This document shows, one piece after another, positions 16,109-24,747 of a DNA stretch of 64,000 nt; the stretch's first letter is position 1; each line of letters opens with the position of its first letter. Under the pieces are notes generated by a model. The model made no database searches and was not told where the DNA came from. It saw nothing but the letters and a program-made list of their open reading frames with translations. The DNA lies in NCBI RefSeq assembly GCF_000369045.1, contig NZ_KB849789.1:399702-463701 (forward strand), given 5' to 3'. The translations under genes and the position numbers were made by a program. The DNA comes from Acinetobacter pittii ATCC 19004 = CIP 70.29 (lineage in GTDB: Bacteria > Pseudomonadota > Gammaproteobacteria > Pseudomonadales > Moraxellaceae).

Positions 16109-16999
16109 ATGTTAGATAGCAAACAATGTGAAGCCTTTCTTGCAGTCGCAGAATTGGGAAGTTTTGATGCGGCAGGGGAGCATTTATATATTACACCCTC
16201 GGCAGTGTCCTTACGCGTACAGGCTTTAGAAAAATATTTAGGACAAATTCTAATTATAAGGGGGCGCCCGTGTGTGCTCACTCAAGCAGGGCAAACTTTA
16301 TTACAACATTTACGGCATACGAGGTTAATGGAGCAAAATTTATTACAAGGTTTGATGGGAAAATCATCAGAATCTGAATTTTATAAAATTGCTCTAGCTT
16401 CAAATGCAGATTCATTAGCTACTTGGCTTTTACCAAATATTCAGCAAACACTTTTTAAAGAAAAAATAGTATTAGAACTAAAAATTGATGATCAATCTCA
16501 CACGCACACTTTATTGGAGACAGGACAAGTCAATGCCTGTATTTCGGCAGAAGAGCAGGTCATGTCAGGTTGTTTAGCTCAACCACTAGGAAAAATGCGT
16601 TATAAAATGTTGGCCTCTGCTGAATTTGTAAATAAATGGTTTAGTGCCGGAGTGAATAGAGACGCATTAAGAAAAGCACCAGCAGTTATTTTTAATCATA
16701 AAGACTTAATGCATTCAGAGGTTTTACTAAAAGGATACGGTTTACCGATGCAAAGTTATCCTTATAGTTTTATTCCAGCAACAGATGCTTTCGTCAAAGC
16801 AATTCAATTAGGTTTAGGCTATGGTATGGTGCCCGAGTTGCAGGTTCAGCCACTACTCGAAAATGGAACACTTGTTGATATTATGCCTGAAGCCGAACTT
16901 GATGTTCCTTTATATTGGCACCACTGGAAAAGACAGTCACAGCAACTTGATGTATTAACTGAGACGATTGTTCAGTCAGCAAAAAAGATATTGAGATAA
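16109..16999 (+). CDS. argP: LysR-family regulator of basic amino-acid export (ArgP/LysG type)
   Basis: A 296-residue LysR regulator with an N-terminal winged helix (MLDSKQCEAFLAVAELGSFDAAGEHLYITPSAVS, recognised by AELGSFDAAG) and a C-terminal co-inducer domain (about 95-290). The N-terminal sequence is close to ArgP/IciA, which activates argO in E. coli when arginine or its analogues are present and is held inactive by lysine. Divergent placement from argO supports the call. Confidence 0.88.
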   Translation: MLDSKQCEAFLAVAELGSFDAAGEHLYITPSAVSLRVQALEKYLGQILIIRGRPCVLTQAGQTLLQHLRHTRLMEQNLLQGLMGKSSESEFYKIALASNADSLATWLLPNIQQTLFKEKIVLELKIDDQSHTHTLLETGQVNACISAEEQVMSGCLAQPLGKMRYKMLASAEFVNKWFSAGVNRDALRKAPAVIFNHKDLMHSEVLLKGYGLPMQSYPYSFIPATDAFVKAIQLGLGYGMVPELQVQPLLENGTLVDIMPEAELDVPLYWHHWKRQSQQLDVLTETIVQSAKKILR

Positions 17000-17001
17000 A
17001 T

Positions 17002-17388
17002 TTAAGTCCGTGAGCGGGCATAAAAATTTGAAACATGCTGAATATAAAACTCTATATCTTGTGTTGAGTAACCTAAAAGTTGTCCGATTCTACGGTCAAG
17101 TTCTAAGCGATCTTCGAGTTGAGTCTCCTTTAGTGATTTTTCAATACATAACACAAGTTCATTTAAATCTGCTAAAGGAGCATTTTTATAGATCAGCATA
17201 ATTGAAAATGGTAAAGGTAAAGAGGTTTCAATATCTTTACTCAGCATAGATAAAGTACCCTGCTCGAGATGCTCTAAAAACTCGGTAGGTAATAGATCAT
17301 AAAACAAAGCGATGGGTTTCTCGCCTGAAAGTAGTAATTCTAGTTCACACTCTTCATGCGGTCCAAGTTTTCCAAGCTGTACATTCAT
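17002..17388 (-). CDS. Hypothetical cytoplasmic protein
   Basis: A 128-residue acidic protein (from MNVQLGKLGPHEECELELLLSG, start recognised as MNVQLGKLG). It has mixed alpha/beta character, no signal peptide and no membrane segment. An upstream TTG start at 17427 would add 13 residues; the ATG at 17388 with AAGAG about seven bases before it is preferred. No family was recognised. It sits between argP (convergent, stops two bases apart) and rsmI, with a perfect 12-bp inverted repeat upstream. Confidence 0.6.
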   Translation of the reverse strand: MNVQLGKLGPHEECELELLLSGEKPIALFYDLLPTEFLEHLEQGTLSMLSKDIETSLPLPFSIMLIYKNAPLADLNELVLCIEKSLKETQLEDRLELDRRIGQLLGYSTQDIEFYIQHVSNFYARSRT

Positions 17389-17434
17389 GTAAATACTCTT
17401 ATTTTTATCTTTAATATTATTATGCAAAATTCAT

Positions 17435-17475
17435 GCACAGTGATGATGAAGGCTATTTATTGTTCATCACTGTGC
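17435..17475. repeat. Perfect 12-bp inverted repeat upstream of the hypothetical gene and after rsmI
   Basis: GCACAGTGATGA (17435-17446) pairs with TCATCACTGTGC (17464-17475) across a 17-base loop. It lies 13 bp past the rsmI stop. There is no clean T-run on the minus strand, so it may be an mRNA-stabilising or Rho-related structure rather than a classical terminator. Confidence 0.6.
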
Positions 17476-17487
17476 TTAATCAAAAGA

Positions 17488-18324
17488 TTAAGATTGTGTT
17501 AACTCAAGCGCACGTTGATAAGCGACTTTTTTCTTAACTCCTGTTAAATCAGCAGCCAGTTGAGATGCCGCTTTAACAGATAAATCTTGAAGTAAGCGCT
17601 TTAAAAGCTCATCTAATTTCTCTTGTTCCAGATCTGTCTTTTCTGGTGCACCGCCAACTACTAGAACAATTTCGCCTTTTTCTTGATTGTGATCATTTTC
17701 AATAAAACTGACCAAATCTTTTAAAGTCATTTTTTTGATGGTTTCAAAGGTTTTGGTAATTTCACGTGCGAAACCTACAGGACGATTTTCACCAAATACC
17801 TCAGCCATATTTTTTACACACTCTAAAATACGATGTGGTGCTTCATAAAAAATTAAGGTCTGAGTTTCATTTTTGAGTTTTTCTAATTGAGAAATACGTT
17901 GAGAAGCTTTTGATGGCAAAAATCCTTCAAAACTAAAACGATCACTCGGTAGGCCTACTGCACTTAAAGCGGCAATTGCAGCACATGCGCCAGGCACAGG
18001 AACAACCTTAATGCCATGTTCTTGAGCAGCTCGAACTAACTTAAAACCAGGGTCACTAATAAGTGGTGTACCAGCATCACTAATTAAAGCAATGTTATCG
18101 CCTGCAAGTAATTTTTGAACTAACTGCTCAATTTTATTACTTTCATTGTGGTCATGACATGCAGTAAGTTGAGTCGATATATTATAGTGCTTAAATAATT
18201 GTGCTGATTGACGTGTATCTTCGGCAGCTACAATAGAAACTGATTTTAAAATATCAATTGCACGGAAAGTCATATCATCTAAGTGCCCGATTGGGGTGGC
18301 TACAACGAATAACTGAGCACTCAT
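17488..18324 (-). CDS. rsmI: 16S rRNA (cytidine1402-2'-O)-methyltransferase RsmI
   Basis: A 278-residue cytoplasmic tetrapyrrole-methylase-fold enzyme that methylates the ribose of C1402 in 16S rRNA with SAM. Family motifs: VATPIGHLDDMTFRA at the start, EDTR, LISDAGTPLISDPG, VPGACAAIAAL and FYEAPHRI. Length fits E. coli RsmI (286). Divergent from yraN, an arrangement also seen in other gammaproteobacteria. Confidence 0.95.
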   Translation of the reverse strand: MSAQLFVVATPIGHLDDMTFRAIDILKSVSIVAAEDTRQSAQLFKHYNISTQLTACHDHNESNKIEQLVQKLLAGDNIALISDAGTPLISDPGFKLVRAAQEHGIKVVPVPGACAAIAALSAVGLPSDRFSFEGFLPSKASQRISQLEKLKNETQTLIFYEAPHRILECVKNMAEVFGENRPVGFAREITKTFETIKKMTLKDLVSFIENDHNQEKGEIVLVVGGAPEKTDLEQEKLDELLKRLLQDLSVKAASQLAADLTGVKKKVAYQRALELTQS

Positions 18325-18533
18325 TTGGTTTTACTCCGTACAGATAAACAATTTTAATGGGGTAGTTTACCCGAAATTATGATTTGGGCGTGAACAATGT
18401 CTGCCAACCTTTGCTTTTCCAAAATGATCTGATTTTCATTTGTTCAATTTAGATCAGAAAGTACGGGTATATTTAGCGAAATAATTTAAGCATCAAAATA
18501 TGTGGTGCTACTTTTAATTTGGGGAAGATAAGA

Positions 18534-18935
18534 ATGCTATTAGCGCAGCAGTTGGGGAAATGGGCAGAGCAAACAGCTTTAAACCTGTTGCAAAAGCAAA
18601 ACTATGTATGGGTAACCAGTAATTACCATTCACGCCGTGGTGAAGTGGATTTGATTGTTAAAAGAGGGCAAGAGCTGGTTTTTGTTGAGGTAAAGGCACG
18701 TACTATAGGAAATTATGGACAGGCTTGCGAAATGGTGACAAGAACAAAGCAGAAGAAAATTATTAAAACCGCGATGCGTTTTTTACAGCGCTACCCATCT
18801 TATCAGGATTTTTATTGTCGTTTTGATGTGATTTGTTTTGATTTTCCACAGAAAATTGCAAAAACAGTACAGCAAGACTTTTCAAATTTCCATTATGATC
18901 TGCAATGGATCGAAAATGCATTTACTTTGGATTAA
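18534..18935 (+). CDS. yraN: UPF0102 (YraN) family protein
   Basis: A 133-residue small protein with a predicted restriction-endonuclease-like fold. The nuclease-type motif is visible: [23 protein letters not shown], recognised as GEVDLI followed by FVEVKA. Function in the family is unresolved; the yraN-yraP neighbourhood is conserved. I start at the ATG at 18534, with GGGGAA seven bases upstream, not at a TTG five codons earlier. Confidence 0.88.
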   Translation: MLLAQQLGKWAEQTALNLLQKQNYVWVTSNYHSRRGEVDLIVKRGQELVFVEVKARTIGNYGQACEMVTRTKQKKIIKTAMRFLQRYPSYQDFYCRFDVICFDFPQKIAKTVQQDFSNFHYDLQWIENAFTLD

Positions 18936-19014
18936 GAGTTCATTACTCTTTTGAGCAAATTAAAACCGATGTTTTATGATCAAGCCAAGAAGAGATTGAT
19001 AGGAGTCTGGTGGA

Positions 19015-19722
19015 GTGTTGAAACGTATTGCTGTAACAGCGCTTTGTGTCGCAAGTTTGTCAGGTTGCGCAAGTTTTATTTCTGGTGGAACAGGTACAGC
19101 TCCAGTCGGAACAGATAGTGGTGTACGTAGCTTAGGTCAGGTATTCATTGATTCTTCAATTAAACGTACAGCGAATATTAACCTCTATAAGCTTGATCAG
19201 CGTTTTAAACAATCACGTATTAATATCGAAAGTTTCCATAGTACTGTTTTATTAACAGGACAAGTGCCAGACCCATACTTGAAACAATTGGCAGAAGACA
19301 ACCTTAAAGCCATGAGTGATGTAAAAGCTGTACATAATTACATTACCGTGGGTAATAAGGTCAGCTATAACACGATCATGCAAGATGCTGGTGTAACTGC
19401 AAATACACGTGCTCTATTAATGAAAGCGCCAGTTGTATCGGACAGTAAAGTACTTGTCCATACTGAAGATGGTGTTTTATATGTGATGGGCCGTTTAAAT
19501 ACAGCTGAAATTAATGATTTAAATAATGTGCTTCAAAATGTTGGTAACGTGACCAAAATTGTGACACTCATTGATAACGTTGATTTAGCACCTGCGCCAG
19601 CGGCGAGTACTGCTAGTGCAACAACTACACCAATTATTAATAACGTCATTGCTCAACCAACAGTTCAAACTCCTGTTGCAATTGATCCTGACCAAACAGA
19701 TCCAGCTTCGAATGCACAGTAA
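19015..19722 (+). CDS. BON-domain outer-membrane lipoprotein (DolP/YraP-like)
   Basis: A 235-residue lipoprotein with lipobox LSGC (Cys18) and two BON domains (about 50-120 and 125-190), followed by a Pro/Ala/Thr-rich tail. E. coli DolP (191 residues) supports outer-membrane integrity and BamA function at the septum. Gene order yraN then BON lipoprotein also matches E. coli. No ATG fits: the start is GTG (19015) or the adjacent TTG (19018), with AGGAG at 19001. The extra C-terminal tail is an Acinetobacter-type extension. Confidence 0.85.
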   Translation: MLKRIAVTALCVASLSGCASFISGGTGTAPVGTDSGVRSLGQVFIDSSIKRTANINLYKLDQRFKQSRINIESFHSTVLLTGQVPDPYLKQLAEDNLKAMSDVKAVHNYITVGNKVSYNTIMQDAGVTANTRALLMKAPVVSDSKVLVHTEDGVLYVMGRLNTAEINDLNNVLQNVGNVTKIVTLIDNVDLAPAPAASTASATTTPIINNVIAQPTVQTPVAIDPDQTDPASNAQ

Positions 19723-19725
19723 TAT

Positions 19726-20589
19726 ATGAATCTGATTGAACAACTACAAAGTAAAATTGAACAGGCGCGAACTCTTTATAAAGAGTTCCGCCTTTATGAT
19801 TTGGGGAGTTTTGCTTTAAACCGTTTTACTCCAAAAGATGGTTTTGAACAGGTCGCAAATGTACGTTATGGTCTAAAGCCGCGTCACCGTTTGGATATTT
19901 ACCGATCTGTTAAAAAACTAGCACATCAGCCTCTTATTGTTTTTGTACATGGTGGTGCTTGGCAACATGGTAATAAGCGAGATTATCTTTTTATTGGTGA
20001 GACGTTTGCTAAAGAAGGCTATGACGTTGCAGTTATCAACTATCAATTAGCTCCTAAAAATATTTTTCCGAGTTTTGTTGATGACCTGACTCAGGCATTG
20101 AATTATTTACATCAAAACCAAGACAAACTAAAAATTTCTACAGAAAATGTTGTGCTTATGGGGCATTCAGCAGGGGCATTTAATGTAATGTCTGCTGTTT
20201 ATCACCCAACGCCAAATCCTATTCAATGTTTAGGCAATATTAAGGCGATTTTCGGTTTAGCTGGACCTTATCATTTTGATTATAAGGGTGACCCACTAGC
20301 TGAAGATGCTTTTGATCAAAGCATTTCTTATCAAGAAGTGATGCCATACTATTTCGTCAATCAAAATAGTATTAAACATTACTTGCTCATGGCTGAAAAT
20401 GATCAGCTTGTCGGCAAAGAAAATACGTTGGATTTGGATCGGGCTTTAAGACAGAGTGGAAATCACAGCCATATCGCTGTGATTCCTAAAACTGGACATA
20501 TTACAATTTTGGCCAGTCTTTCTAGCTTTATTAGCCACTATTTCAGAACGAAAAGAACGATCTTACATTTTCTCGAAGAAGTGTTTTAA
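19726..20589 (+). CDS. Alpha/beta-hydrolase esterase (carboxylesterase/BD-FAE-like)
   Basis: A 287-residue hydrolase with oxyanion motif HGGAW (about residue 76), nucleophile elbow GHSAG (Ser at about 148), a likely acid in MAENDQLV and catalytic His in KTGHITIL. The family cleaves carboxylic esters; the substrate is unknown. There is no signal peptide, so it is probably cytoplasmic or peripheral. It starts three bases after the BON lipoprotein stop, so both are likely co-transcribed. Confidence 0.82.
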   Translation: MNLIEQLQSKIEQARTLYKEFRLYDLGSFALNRFTPKDGFEQVANVRYGLKPRHRLDIYRSVKKLAHQPLIVFVHGGAWQHGNKRDYLFIGETFAKEGYDVAVINYQLAPKNIFPSFVDDLTQALNYLHQNQDKLKISTENVVLMGHSAGAFNVMSAVYHPTPNPIQCLGNIKAIFGLAGPYHFDYKGDPLAEDAFDQSISYQEVMPYYFVNQNSIKHYLLMAENDQLVGKENTLDLDRALRQSGNHSHIAVIPKTGHITILASLSSFISHYFRTKRTILHFLEEVF

Positions 20590-20617
20590 ACGAGAGTCTC
20601 GTTTAAAACACGGCAGA

Positions 20618-21361
20618 TTACCCAGCTTGGGTAATCTGCATAATCATTGAATGAGCAATACTTCCTTTAAACGGAATCTCAGGTAATTGATCAATTTTGA
20701 AGAATTGGGCATCTGCAATTTCTTCTTCTTGAAGCTTAATTTCACCCGACTCATATTCTGCCCGAAATGCCACCATAAGGTTACTTGGGAATGGCCAAGG
20801 CTGACTTGACATATACTGAATATTTTTAAGTTTTAAACCTACTTCTTCAAAGGCTTCACGTTGTACTGCTTCTTCAAGTGTTTCGCCCACCTCAACAAAA
20901 CCTGCAATCAAACCATACATATTGGTTTTGTTGTGAACTGATTTAGCCAGCAAGATTTCATCATCACCACGAGTAATGACGGTAATAATGCAAGGGTTTA
21001 CACGAGGATATTGATGGTAGCGACAAGAAGGGCATACCATTGCATATTCGGTTGGATGAACTTCTGTCGGATGTCCACAGTGGCTACAAAACTTATGGTT
21101 ACGTCGCCATTCAAGTAATTGAACAGCACGGCTCGCTTGCAAAAACTGTTCTTTCGACCAGCTGGTAATAAGCTGGCGAATTGGGACAAGTTGTAAGCCT
21201 TCGGGGATAGGTTCCTCAGCAAGCAAGTCACGTGCAATGACTTGCTCATCATGAGTGAAAAGTAAATCACTTGCTAACTTTTCGACTTTGGGTAGTTGGA
21301 GATTCTGGTCAACCAGTAATTGTTGATGATGGAAAATATAAGCAAGTGATAATTCAGACAT
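20618..21361 (-). CDS. nudC: NAD(+) diphosphatase / RNA decapping enzyme NudC
   Basis: A 247-residue Nudix hydrolase. It has a four-Cys zinc ribbon (CSHCG and CPSCR, about 94-115), then the Nudix box GFVEVGETLEEAVQREAFEEVG, readable as Gx5Ex7REAFEE, and the NudC-specific SQPWPFP. NudC hydrolyses NAD(H) and removes NAD caps from RNA 5' ends. Its start codon overlaps the stop of the upstream 547-residue gene by one base (TAATG), indicating coupling. Confidence 0.93.
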   Translation of the reverse strand: MSELSLAYIFHHQQLLVDQNLQLPKVEKLASDLLFTHDEQVIARDLLAEEPIPEGLQLVPIRQLITSWSKEQFLQASRAVQLLEWRRNHKFCSHCGHPTEVHPTEYAMVCPSCRYHQYPRVNPCIITVITRGDDEILLAKSVHNKTNMYGLIAGFVEVGETLEEAVQREAFEEVGLKLKNIQYMSSQPWPFPSNLMVAFRAEYESGEIKLQEEEIADAQFFKIDQLPEIPFKGSIAHSMIMQITQAG

Positions 21362-23004
21362 TAAGCTGCCTTTTTTTGAAGTTGTTGACTACTCGACAAT
21401 GCTACATTAAACATGGATTGTAGAACAGGTTGTTTATTTTTTAAATTGTCAACTAACATGTCAATGCCTGCTAATACGTTAAAAATACAGTGAATTTGGT
21501 CTGTATTAAAAGGCTGGCTTTGTTCAAGTTGCTCTTGAACAAATTGGGCAGTTTGGAGTAAAGCATGTTGTTGAGTCGTGCTTCCTAAAAATTCAGCTGC
21601 ACCCGCTAACTCTTTTAATGAACCTGCAATCGCTTCAATATTTTGTGTCTGATCATTGGCATACAAAGTAAGACTTTGGCAGATAAAATCAATTAAATTT
21701 TTTGTCTCAGTAAGCAAAGCTTGGTGAGCTTCATCAAGACGATCTAAAGAAATAGCCGTATTATTTACGCTAAGTTGTAGACGATTTGACGTGTAATTGC
21801 GTACCAAAATACCAATTGAGTTCATGGCAGATAAAATACTGTTCATTAGCTGCTGAGCATAGTTTTCGTCACTTAAAATGTTAAGTTGACTTAAACTGCT
21901 GGCTTGTTGAGAAAGAGCAGATGCGGCTTCAACAAGGTTTAGAAGTTTAAAGGTATATGCCAGTTGTAAAAGGCTCGCTTGTAGTTGTTGTGCTTTTTCA
22001 GGCGACATATTTTGATAGTTGTATTCAATATCATTCCGCACCTTATTCATTTCATCCAAGATTAATTGGCTGACTGTGTGCATCGTGTCAAAGTCCGGAC
22101 CAAAAAGATGGCGACTTAAAACGAGTAATTGAGTATCAGTTGGTGTCTCATCACCAATATGAAGCTGGTTACGAATAAGGTAAGCAATCTCATCTTCTTG
22201 AGCGATGACAATACTTAAAATATCTGCGAATGCCGCTAAATTAGGTTCAAAACTTTCGGGTGCTGCCAAAAATAGAGCAATATGACTTTCAATATTAATC
22301 AGTACACGTAGGCGTGAATCATTTAAAAGTAAGTCATCAATATGGTTAAAAGCGTAATTGACGAGCTGCCAATATTTTTGGCTTGGCTGAGTGTTCGCCA
22401 TGCTGACCAAATAGGTTGCAATAAGTTTAAAGGCTTGAAAATTCTGAGCTGAGGCTGTCTTTTTTAAAAATTGGTGTAGAGATAGTTTGTATAGTTGATG
22501 GATGAACTGAGTTTTTTCACTAATTAATATTTCAGGCAAGGGTAGTTCAAGCGAAGTATTTGCAAGTAAAGGAACAATAGCTTGTCCCGATGTAGTTAGA
22601 GGCTTATTTAAAGCCAATTCTAAATTATTTAAGGTTGTAAGAAGAAATTGTGGAACTTGTATTTCACGCAAACAGATAAATTCAATATAACGCTTTACCA
22701 TGGTCGTGCCTTCACTTAGGGCAACCACATCATCCGTATTAATTTGGGTTGGATTCGCAATAATTTTTTGCATCAACTCAGTCGAATATTGAGTGATTTT
22801 TGCAAGATAAGGAACATCAATTAAGCGTAGAACTTGAGTGCATTGTTTAAATTGTTCTAATGCATCATCAATACCAAAAGGGAGAGCCTGTTCTTCAATT
22901 AAGGTACTTACTGCACCTTCAACCAGTTTTATTGAACGATCAATTTCATGTTTAATGATGAGTAAAGCTGTTGGATCGAAATGAATCGACGTATGCTCAG
23001 ACAT
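21361..23004 (-). CDS. Large helical protein resembling the N-terminal region of ChpA/PilL
   Basis: A 547-residue all-helical cytoplasmic protein. The first 80 residues (TALLIIKHEIDRSIKLVEGAV then ALEQFKQC) follow the pattern of the N-terminal domain of the type IV pilus chemotaxis kinase ChpA. No Hpt His motif, CheA kinase or receiver domain follows. I start at the ATG at 23004 because AGGGGA precedes it. Coupled to nudC by a one-base overlap. A scaffold or decoy role in twitching signalling is inference; it could be an unrelated helical-bundle protein. Confidence 0.6.
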   Translation of the reverse strand: MSEHTSIHFDPTALLIIKHEIDRSIKLVEGAVSTLIEEQALPFGIDDALEQFKQCTQVLRLIDVPYLAKITQYSTELMQKIIANPTQINTDDVVALSEGTTMVKRYIEFICLREIQVPQFLLTTLNNLELALNKPLTTSGQAIVPLLANTSLELPLPEILISEKTQFIHQLYKLSLHQFLKKTASAQNFQAFKLIATYLVSMANTQPSQKYWQLVNYAFNHIDDLLLNDSRLRVLINIESHIALFLAAPESFEPNLAAFADILSIVIAQEDEIAYLIRNQLHIGDETPTDTQLLVLSRHLFGPDFDTMHTVSQLILDEMNKVRNDIEYNYQNMSPEKAQQLQASLLQLAYTFKLLNLVEAASALSQQASSLSQLNILSDENYAQQLMNSILSAMNSIGILVRNYTSNRLQLSVNNTAISLDRLDEAHQALLTETKNLIDFICQSLTLYANDQTQNIEAIAGSLKELAGAAEFLGSTTQQHALLQTAQFVQEQLEQSQPFNTDQIHCIFNVLAGIDMLVDNLKNKQPVLQSMFNVALSSSQQLQKKAA

Positions 23005-23134
23005 AAACGTTCCCCTTTGCAAAAAAATCAATTGTTATATTCGTAGTGCTCAATAATTTGAGCTAAAAATCTATGCGACTAATATAACTTAACTTACAAA
23101 GGGGAAAAGCTAAAAACACTAAAGAATCAAAAAT

Positions 23135-24514
23135 TTATTTTGCAAAAAGGCAAGGTTCTCCGTGTTTTTCCTCATATTCTTTGACCCAAGTCTCATGTGT
23201 ATTTAACTCTTCATCTGAAGGGTAAATTACAGGGAGGTCAATTTGAACTCTGCTTCTATTGGTTGTTTGCTGGCTATTTTCACTCTGAGATAAGGCATCT
23301 ATATCAAAAGAAACCTGACCACCAGTCATTGCCAAGTAGACATCAGCAAGAATTTCAGCATCGAGTAATGCGCCGTGGAAAGTACGGTCACGTGCTGGAA
23401 TTTCATAACGTCTTACAAGCGCATCAAGGGAGTTTTTTTGTCCCGGATGTTTGTTTTTCGCTAAAGCTAAAGTATCTGTTACCTCACATACTTCAGAAAG
23501 TGCAGGAAGTCCTACGCGTTTAAACTCCATATCAAGGAAGTTCATATCGAAGGTCGCGTTATGGGCAATAATCTCTGCACCTTTGAGATAGTCAAATAAG
23601 GTGTCAGCAATGTCCGCATAGAGCGGTTTATCTTTTAAGAAATCATCACTGATACCGTGGATGTTTTCTGAGTCTCCCACTGGTTTTTGTGGGTTGATAT
23701 AAATATGAATCGAGCTACCCGTAAGCTTACGGTTAATCATCTCAATCGCGCCCACCTCAATAATGCGGTCGCCATCTTGGAAATAAAAACCAGTAGTTTC
23801 CGTATCGAGAATCAGTTGTCGAGGACCTTGTAATTTTAACTTGGCTTCGGTCACAACGATTTGAGGATGAATGTTATTGGTTGGCTGCTTACTTTCTTGT
23901 TCGGTAGTTTCAACTTCAATAATTTCTTCTTCCACAATAATCATCTCAACTTCTTCAGATGCTTCAAGATGAATATTTTCTTCTTCAGTTGCGTCAGCCA
24001 GATCAAATCCGAAAGGGTCATCTAGCAGCCAGTCCTGTTCAGGCTTTTTTATATCTTGCGATACAGTGGCAGACTGTGGTTGCTTGAGTTCTTTAGCAGT
24101 TTTGTCTGCACCTAAATTCGCCAACTGGTCTGCCATTTCATTGCCAGGGTGTCCTGCATGGCCTTTAATCCAGTTCCACTCAATATTTCTACCTGCACAG
24201 ACAGCATCTAATTTCTGCCAAAGGTCAGGATTTTTTACATCTTTCCAGTTTTTCTTTTTCCAACCATGAATCCACTCAGTAATACCTTGCTTCACATAAT
24301 TTGAATCTGTCCAGATAATCAAATGTGCATCGGTTGGGCAAAATGAAACACCTTCAATGGCAGCAGTGAGTTCCATACGGTTATTGGTCGTATCAGGCTC
24401 ACCGCCAAATAATTTATGTTCACCCTGCTCGGTAATGACATATGCGCCCCAACCACCTAAACCCGGATTGCCACGACATGCACCATCAACATACAGTGTG
24501 ATTGTTTGAGACAT
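23135..24514 (-). CDS. Fused ribonuclease HI and DNA polymerase III epsilon subunit
   Basis: 459 residues combining two normally separate proteins. Residues 1-145 are RNase HI with catalytic Asp10, Glu48, Asp70 and Asp129. A disordered acidic linker spans about 146-228. Residues 230-400 are the DnaQ 3'-5' proofreading exonuclease with DEDDh residues Asp237, Glu239, Asp323, His380 and Asp385. QVSFDI (400-405) aligns with the E. coli epsilon clamp-binding motif, and the C-terminal tail (DEEL, then CLFAK) matches the alpha-binding tail. In E. coli rnhA and dnaQ are divergent neighbours. The fusion ties RNA-primer/R-loop removal to the replisome. I believe it is typical of Acinetobacter. Confidence 0.95.
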   Translation of the reverse strand: MSQTITLYVDGACRGNPGLGGWGAYVITEQGEHKLFGGEPDTTNNRMELTAAIEGVSFCPTDAHLIIWTDSNYVKQGITEWIHGWKKKNWKDVKNPDLWQKLDAVCAGRNIEWNWIKGHAGHPGNEMADQLANLGADKTAKELKQPQSATVSQDIKKPEQDWLLDDPFGFDLADATEEENIHLEASEEVEMIIVEEEIIEVETTEQESKQPTNNIHPQIVVTEAKLKLQGPRQLILDTETTGFYFQDGDRIIEVGAIEMINRKLTGSSIHIYINPQKPVGDSENIHGISDDFLKDKPLYADIADTLFDYLKGAEIIAHNATFDMNFLDMEFKRVGLPALSEVCEVTDTLALAKNKHPGQKNSLDALVRRYEIPARDRTFHGALLDAEILADVYLAMTGGQVSFDIDALSQSENSQQTTNRSRVQIDLPVIYPSDEELNTHETWVKEYEEKHGEPCLFAK

Positions 24515-24747
24515 AAATCGAAACCTAAACTAAAAGAAAAAGAACTGAATATGGTGTATTGTATACGCAAAAAGTTCGGTTCCATCGTATCAAAGCAAGG
24601 TTTTTTTAATTTCTTGTAACATTTCCATGCAAATGACATTAAATTATTGCCTTGTCTATCTTGCACGCTTTACTACAATGGCATCGAAGACCTAGGGTTT
24701 GTGGGCAGACCCCAAAAAAATATTACGCGAGTTGTTTGGAAGTTTTT

